64,000 bases of DNA, taken from contig NZ_SLYB01000002.1 of assembly GCF_004340985.1 (NCBI RefSeq), positions 103,776 to 167,775 of the forward strand. Reading direction: 5' to 3'. Of this stretch, positions 60,421 to 64,000 are shown piece after piece. The notes under the pieces are model-generated. The model made no database searches. It was not told where the DNA came from and saw nothing but the letters and a program-made list of their open reading frames with translations. This stretch comes from Cricetibacter osteomyelitidis (GTDB taxonomy: Bacteria > Pseudomonadota > Gammaproteobacteria > Enterobacterales > Pasteurellaceae). How positions within the stretch are numbered: the first letter of the stretch is position 1; every line of letters starts with the position of its first letter. A program made the position numbers and the translations under genes.

Positions 60421-61712
60421 TGTCATTTATCGTATTGCTCGGTGTCATGTTTATTTTCACTGTATTAGGACTGCCACTATTTTACAGCATTATCTTTGCT
60501 TCTATCGTAACATTATTTACATTTTTACCTTATGTACCAGTAACTATTGTGGCACAACAAGTTATGCAGGGATTAGATACAAATGCCTTACAGGCATTGG
60601 CATTCTTTTTTTTAGCCGGAGAACTGATGAGTGTCGGAGGTATTACAGTCAGAATTATCCGTTTTGTTACTTCATTAATCGGCAGATGGAAAGGATCATT
60701 GGCATATATTAATATTTTTTCCAGTTTGTTTTTCGGTTCTATTAGCGGATCTGCAGTTGCATCAACAGCCGCTATCGGCAGTTCTTTAATTCCTGAAATG
60801 AAAAAGAATGGATACCCGGCTCCATTTGCCGCAGCACTGACACAATCAGCTTCAATTATTGGGCCTATTATTCCGCCCAGTGTTCCTATGATCGTATTTG
60901 CGGCTTTAGCCGGTGCCGGAGTTTCAGTAGGCAAGATGTTTATGTCGGGTATTATTCCGGGCATTATGATTGCCTTGGTATTAATTTTAGTTACATTTAT
61001 TTTGAGCAAAATTTATAAATACGGCAATAAATCAGTTGCTTTTAATTTAAAAGAAGTTAAAGACAGTGCAAAAGATGCTGTTTGGGCATTACTTTGTCCG
61101 ATTATTATTCTCTACGGTATTATCTCGGGTGTATTTACGGCAACGGAAGCTGGTGCGGTATCTGTCGTATATGCTTATTTAGTCGGTACTTTTATTTATA
61201 AAGAACTCAGTATCGAGCGATTGAAAAAAGCATTAATTTCATCTCTCAAAGGAACAATTACCGTTATGCTGATTGTAGGAGCATCTTCTATCTTCGCATG
61301 GATGATCGCCCGCTTGCAAATCAGCCATCAGGTTGCGGCTTGGATATCTTCAGTATGCGACAGTCCTATTGAAGCATTGATATTGATTAATATTATTGTC
61401 CTGTTTATCGGTATGGTTATGGATCCGACAGCGGCATTGACAATTTTGGTTCCTGTATTTATGCCGATTGTCAATCAGTTCGGTATTGATCCTATTCATT
61501 TTGGCTTAGTAATTATTTTAAATTTAATGATTGGGTTGGTTACGCCTCCGGTAGGCTACCTAATATTTCTGTCAGCTAATATTGCTGAATGCGAACCGAT
61601 GAGAGTGCTTAAAGATAGCGTACCATTTTTGCTTTCTCTCTTTGCATTGTTAATTTTACTAATTATGGTGCCGGCATTCAGTACATTCCTACCAAATCTT
61701 CTTTTTCAATAG
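60420..61712 (+). CDS. TRAP transporter large permease DctM, system 2
   Basis: 430-residue permease with about 12 hydrophobic helices. Signatures: LAFFFLAGELMSVGGITVRI, GSISGSAVASTAAIGSSLIP, GPIIPPSVPMIVFAALAGAG, and GLVTPPVGYLIFLSANIAEC. The last two are the discontinuous-helix segments that bind sodium in this family. It completes the second TRAP system. Confidence 0.93.
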   Translation: MSFIVLLGVMFIFTVLGLPLFYSIIFASIVTLFTFLPYVPVTIVAQQVMQGLDTNALQALAFFFLAGELMSVGGITVRIIRFVTSLIGRWKGSLAYINIFSSLFFGSISGSAVASTAAIGSSLIPEMKKNGYPAPFAAALTQSASIIGPIIPPSVPMIVFAALAGAGVSVGKMFMSGIIPGIMIALVLILVTFILSKIYKYGNKSVAFNLKEVKDSAKDAVWALLCPIIILYGIISGVFTATEAGAVSVVYAYLVGTFIYKELSIERLKKALISSLKGTITVMLIVGASSIFAWMIARLQISHQVAAWISSVCDSPIEALILINIIVLFIGMVMDPTAALTILVPVFMPIVNQFGIDPIHFGLVIILNLMIGLVTPPVGYLIFLSANIAECEPMRVLKDSVPFLLSLFALLILLIMVPAFSTFLPNLLFQ

Positions 61713-61722
61713 GAGCTGAATA

Positions 61723-62397
61723 ATGAGTAAATGGATTGATTTATCTATGCCTATTTCAACAAACCATGTTCGTTGGAAAAGTGCGGTAGAAAAAAAAGGT
61801 AATTTTGATGATGGAGATTTATTTGAAGCGACGCAGCTGCAAGTTTCCTGTCATGCTTTTACACATATGGATGCATTGAGCCATATTCAGAAAGGCGCAT
61901 ATAACATATTAGATATTGCACCGGAAGTCTTTATCGGTGATTTTCATGTGTTGGATTTAGCTGATATTGTCACCGATAATTTTGCTATTAGTGCAGAAGT
62001 GCTTAAAATAATTTGGCCTAAACAGCAACAATATACCAAATTCATTTTTAAAACATGTTGGGATACTCATTATAGCTATAACTCTCAAGAATTTTGGGGT
62101 AATTCGCCTTATATCACGGATGATGGGGCTGCTTATTTAGCATCACAACATATTGACATTATAGCCTTTGATTTTCCACAAGATTATCCTATCCGAGGTT
62201 GGCTCACAAACACAATGGAAAAACCGCTAAGTAAACATGTTACGCATCAACATTTATTAATGAAGGGAGTTACTTTAGTCGAATATATTTGTAATACGAA
62301 TAAGATTACTAGTTCTATTATTGAAGCCGTAATGGTTCCTATTGCAATAGAAAATACTGATGGTTCTCCATGCAGGGTCTTAATTAAAAACAAATAA
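61723..62397 (+). CDS. Cyclase-family metal-dependent hydrolase
   Basis: 224 residues of the cyclase family (kynurenine formamidase and isatin hydrolase are members). The metal-site pattern is HAFTHMDALSH: His44, His48, Asp50 and His54. ATG 61723 follows AGGAG. Members hydrolyse cyclic or N-acyl substrates, so a second lactonase or lactam-type step is possible. An uptake sequence (AAGTGCGGT, about 61779) lies within the coding region. Its role in the pathway is unknown. Confidence 0.8.
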   Translation: MSKWIDLSMPISTNHVRWKSAVEKKGNFDDGDLFEATQLQVSCHAFTHMDALSHIQKGAYNILDIAPEVFIGDFHVLDLADIVTDNFAISAEVLKIIWPKQQQYTKFIFKTCWDTHYSYNSQEFWGNSPYITDDGAAYLASQHIDIIAFDFPQDYPIRGWLTNTMEKPLSKHVTHQHLLMKGVTLVEYICNTNKITSSIIEAVMVPIAIENTDGSPCRVLIKNK

Positions 62398-62410
62398 TAA
62401 GGAAAAAATA

Positions 62411-63211
62411 ATGAAGAAGATTTATTTTGGTACAAATTTGAAGATGTATAAAGGAAATTCTGATGTAACTAAGTATCTTACTGAACTTAGTAGCTTTGCT
62501 AATAAATTTAAGTCTCAATATGATATAGAGTTGTTTGTAATCCCTTCTTATACTACATTAAAAGATGCAATTGAACTTGCTGAAACCAAAGCAAGTATCC
62601 CATCTATTAAAATCGGCGCACAAAATATGAATCCGAATGATAGTGGGCAATTTACAGGTGAAATATCCCCCTTAATGCTAAAAGAATTAGGTGTTCAGTT
62701 AGTGATGATTGGTCATTCTGAGCGGCGTCATATTATGAAAGAAACAGATCAAGAAGAAAATGCTAAGGTTTTATCTTCCCTACAACATAAATTTATTACA
62801 TTATTATGTATCGGTGAAACATTAGAGCAGAAGAATTACAATATTTCAGATGAAATCTTGAGAATGCAGTTGAAAATAGGTCTATTTGATGTGCGACCTG
62901 AGCAATTGCCATTGCTACGAATTGCATATGAGCCGGTTTGGGCTATTGGAACTGGAGGTATTCCTGCAACAGCAGACTATGCGAATGAAAAACACGCAGT
63001 AATTAAAGAGTGCTTATTTGAATTATTCGGTGAAGAGAGTAAGAAAATACCGGTTCTATATGGAGGGAGTGTTAACCGGGATAATTCAAATGAATTAATT
63101 TCTAAAGAGTGTATTGATGGATTATTTGTAGGACGTAGTGCTTGGGATGCAAGTAATTTTCATTTACTAATTACAGATGCATTACAAGTAGCTGAGAATA
63201 TAGGAAAATAA
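62411..63211 (+). CDS. Triosephosphate isomerase-family protein (EryH/LerI-like)
   Basis: 266 residues with the full TIM active site: Asn9 and Lys11 in GTNLKMY, His102 in GHSERRH, Glu174 in YEPVWAIGTGG, and the phosphate loop GGSVN. It begins GTNLKMYK rather than the MGNWKMN of housekeeping TpiA, and the context is catabolic. Brucella EryH and mycobacterial LerI, which isomerise L-erythrulose 1-phosphate to D-erythrulose 4-phosphate, belong to this branch. It is the last intact gene of the locus. Confidence 0.86.
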   Translation: MKKIYFGTNLKMYKGNSDVTKYLTELSSFANKFKSQYDIELFVIPSYTTLKDAIELAETKASIPSIKIGAQNMNPNDSGQFTGEISPLMLKELGVQLVMIGHSERRHIMKETDQEENAKVLSSLQHKFITLLCIGETLEQKNYNISDEILRMQLKIGLFDVRPEQLPLLRIAYEPVWAIGTGGIPATADYANEKHAVIKECLFELFGEESKKIPVLYGGSVNRDNSNELISKECIDGLFVGRSAWDASNFHLLITDALQVAENIGK

Positions 63212-63216
63212 ATACC

Positions 63217-63387
63217 ATGGATTATTCTATTATAGCGAGCCAACTAATTGAAAAATTAGGAGGTAAGAATAATATTAATGCGTTAACTCACTGTGCAACT
63301 CGTAAAAGCAAAATCAGGACACCCGGGTGCGCCTATGGGCATGGCGGATATCGCCGAAGTGTTATGGCGCGTTTTTTTAAAACATAA
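63217..63387 (+). pseudogene. PTS EIIB (EIIBC) 5' fragment fused to out-of-frame transketolase sequence
   Basis: The first 29 codons (MDYSIIASQLIEKLGG then [12 protein letters not shown]) are the start of a glucose/beta-glucoside-type PTS EIIB domain, including the phosphorylated Cys. The next codon leaves the family sequence at about 63304. From there the DNA is transketolase, read in the wrong frame, and the ORF ends at TAA 63385-63387. It is 5 bases downstream of the TIM gene, so an intact PTS gene probably stood there once. Confidence 0.8.
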
Positions 63388-64000
63388 TCCAACCAACCCG
63401 AAATGGGCGGACCGTGACCGCTTTGTGCTTTCAAACGGTCATGGCTCAATGTTAATTTATAGCTTGTTACATCTAACCGGCTATGATTTGTCTATCGAAG
63501 ATTTAAAACAGTTCCGTCAACTTCATTCCAAAACGCCGGGCCATCCGGAATACGGTTATGCACCGGGTGTGGAAACTACGACAGGTCCCTTGGGTCAGGG
63601 AATCACGAACGCTGTGGGGATGGCCATTGCAGAAAAAACCTTGGCTGCACAATTTAATCGCCCGGGTCACGATATTGTTGACCATTACACTTATGTGTTC
63701 TTGGGTGACGGCTGTTTAATGGAAGGCGTTTCTCACGAAGCCTGCTCATTGGCGGGAACCTTAAGTTTAGGCAAATTAATCGCATTCTACGATGACAACA
63801 ACATTTCAATTGACGGTCATGTAGATGGTTGGTTTACCGATGATACGCAAAAACGCTTTGAAGCCTACGGCTGGCAGGTGATTCCGGCAATTGACGGTCA
63901 CGACAGTACAGCTATTGAAGCCGCGGTAAAACAAGCGCAGGCAGAAACCAATAAACCGACCTTAATTATCTGCAAAACCATTATCGGTTTCGGTTCACCG
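63304..64000 (+). pseudogene. tktA: Transketolase TktA, 5' end missing, runs off the window
   Basis: Reading from GTAAAAGCA at about 63304 the frame gives [20 protein letters not shown], then [57 protein letters not shown] and TIIGFGSP at the window edge. This is housekeeping-type transketolase from about residue 19 on; SGHPG holds a thiamine-site His. The usual first 18-20 codons are replaced by PTS gene sequence, with no ribosome binding site in frame; a GTG at about 63295 is the only nearby start. The gene may be broken, or weakly expressed. Confidence 0.8.

Noticed and set aside
60530..61009. A 159-codon minus-strand frame inside dctM copy 2.
   Set aside because: It mirrors a membrane-protein gene and has no start signal or recognisable domain.
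62411..63211. Housekeeping triosephosphate isomerase tpiA.
   Set aside because: All catalytic residues are present, but the GTNLKMYK start, the low-GC coding and the position in a sugar-catabolic operon with DhaKL and RpiB favour the EryH/LerI type.
63503..63685. A 60-codon minus-strand frame.
   Set aside because: It is antisense to conserved transketolase codons and has no ribosome binding site or family features.

Overview
The window is a chromosomal segment from a member of the Pasteurellaceae with the Haemophilus-type DNA uptake sequence. The 9-mer AAGTGCGGT or its complement occurs dozens of times, inside genes and as inverted pairs after genes. Gene content and predicted proteins (AtpA-H, Sxy/TfoX, ComM, GlpX, PqqL-like peptidase, YagU) also read as Haemophilus/Aggregatibacter/Pasteurella/Actinobacillus succinogenes-like. 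The species cannot be fixed from the sequence alone. No tRNA, rRNA or CRISPR array was seen.

Layout. (1) 1-5.9 kb: the F1Fo ATP synthase operon from atpE to atpC, closed by a strong hairpin. (2) 5.9-9.0 kb, minus strand: a molybdate/tungstate-type ABC transporter (modA-modB-modC) with modD. (3) 9.0-11.3 kb: an MFS exporter and a divergent AraC regulator. (4) 11.4-21.3 kb: a visibly GC-richer accessory block of efflux, redox and regulator genes: MFS, RhuM-like, LysR/Old Yellow Enzyme, Lrp/LysE, a frameshifted LysR beside a quinone-reductase-like flavoprotein, YciI, SDR, and a MerR regulator facing a CDF metal exporter across a well-formed MerR-type promoter. (5) 21.5-27.1 kb, minus strand: an M16 zinc peptidase and a TonB-dependent receptor. 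The receptor's signal peptide is out of frame with its body at a three-copy pentanucleotide repeat, which looks like a phase-OFF or broken allele. (6) 27.2-46.9 kb: core genes engB, menH, gyrB, asd, glpX, zapB, ilvY, mutS, the competence pair sxy/comM, glpG, rsmE, yqgE, ruvX, rmuC, yagU and a few unnamed membrane or exported proteins.

(7) 47.0-63.2 kb: an accessory sugar or sugar-acid catabolic locus. It has two complete TRAP transporters, a sugar-acid-type MFS permease, a PdxA-family dehydrogenase, a two-subunit dihydroxyacetone-kinase-like enzyme (DhaK+DhaL), an amidohydrolase of the sugar-lactonase family, a xylose-isomerase-like TIM-barrel protein, a SorC-family regulator, two RpiB paralogues, a cyclase-family hydrolase and a second-type triosephosphate isomerase. 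DhaKL, TIM-type and RpiB-type isomerases together match the known logic of tetrulose catabolism: erythrulose to erythrulose phosphate to D-erythrose 4-phosphate. The other enzymes would then convert an unknown acid or lactone to a tetrulose. Perfect CRP sites and repeated ACATATGT palindromes precede the transcription units. IS relics lie at the left edge.

(8) 63.2-64.0 kb: the first 29 codons of a PTS EIIB gene are joined out of frame to a transketolase gene (tktA) that lacks its normal 5' end. This marks the right junction of the accessory locus. The transketolase gene runs off the window.
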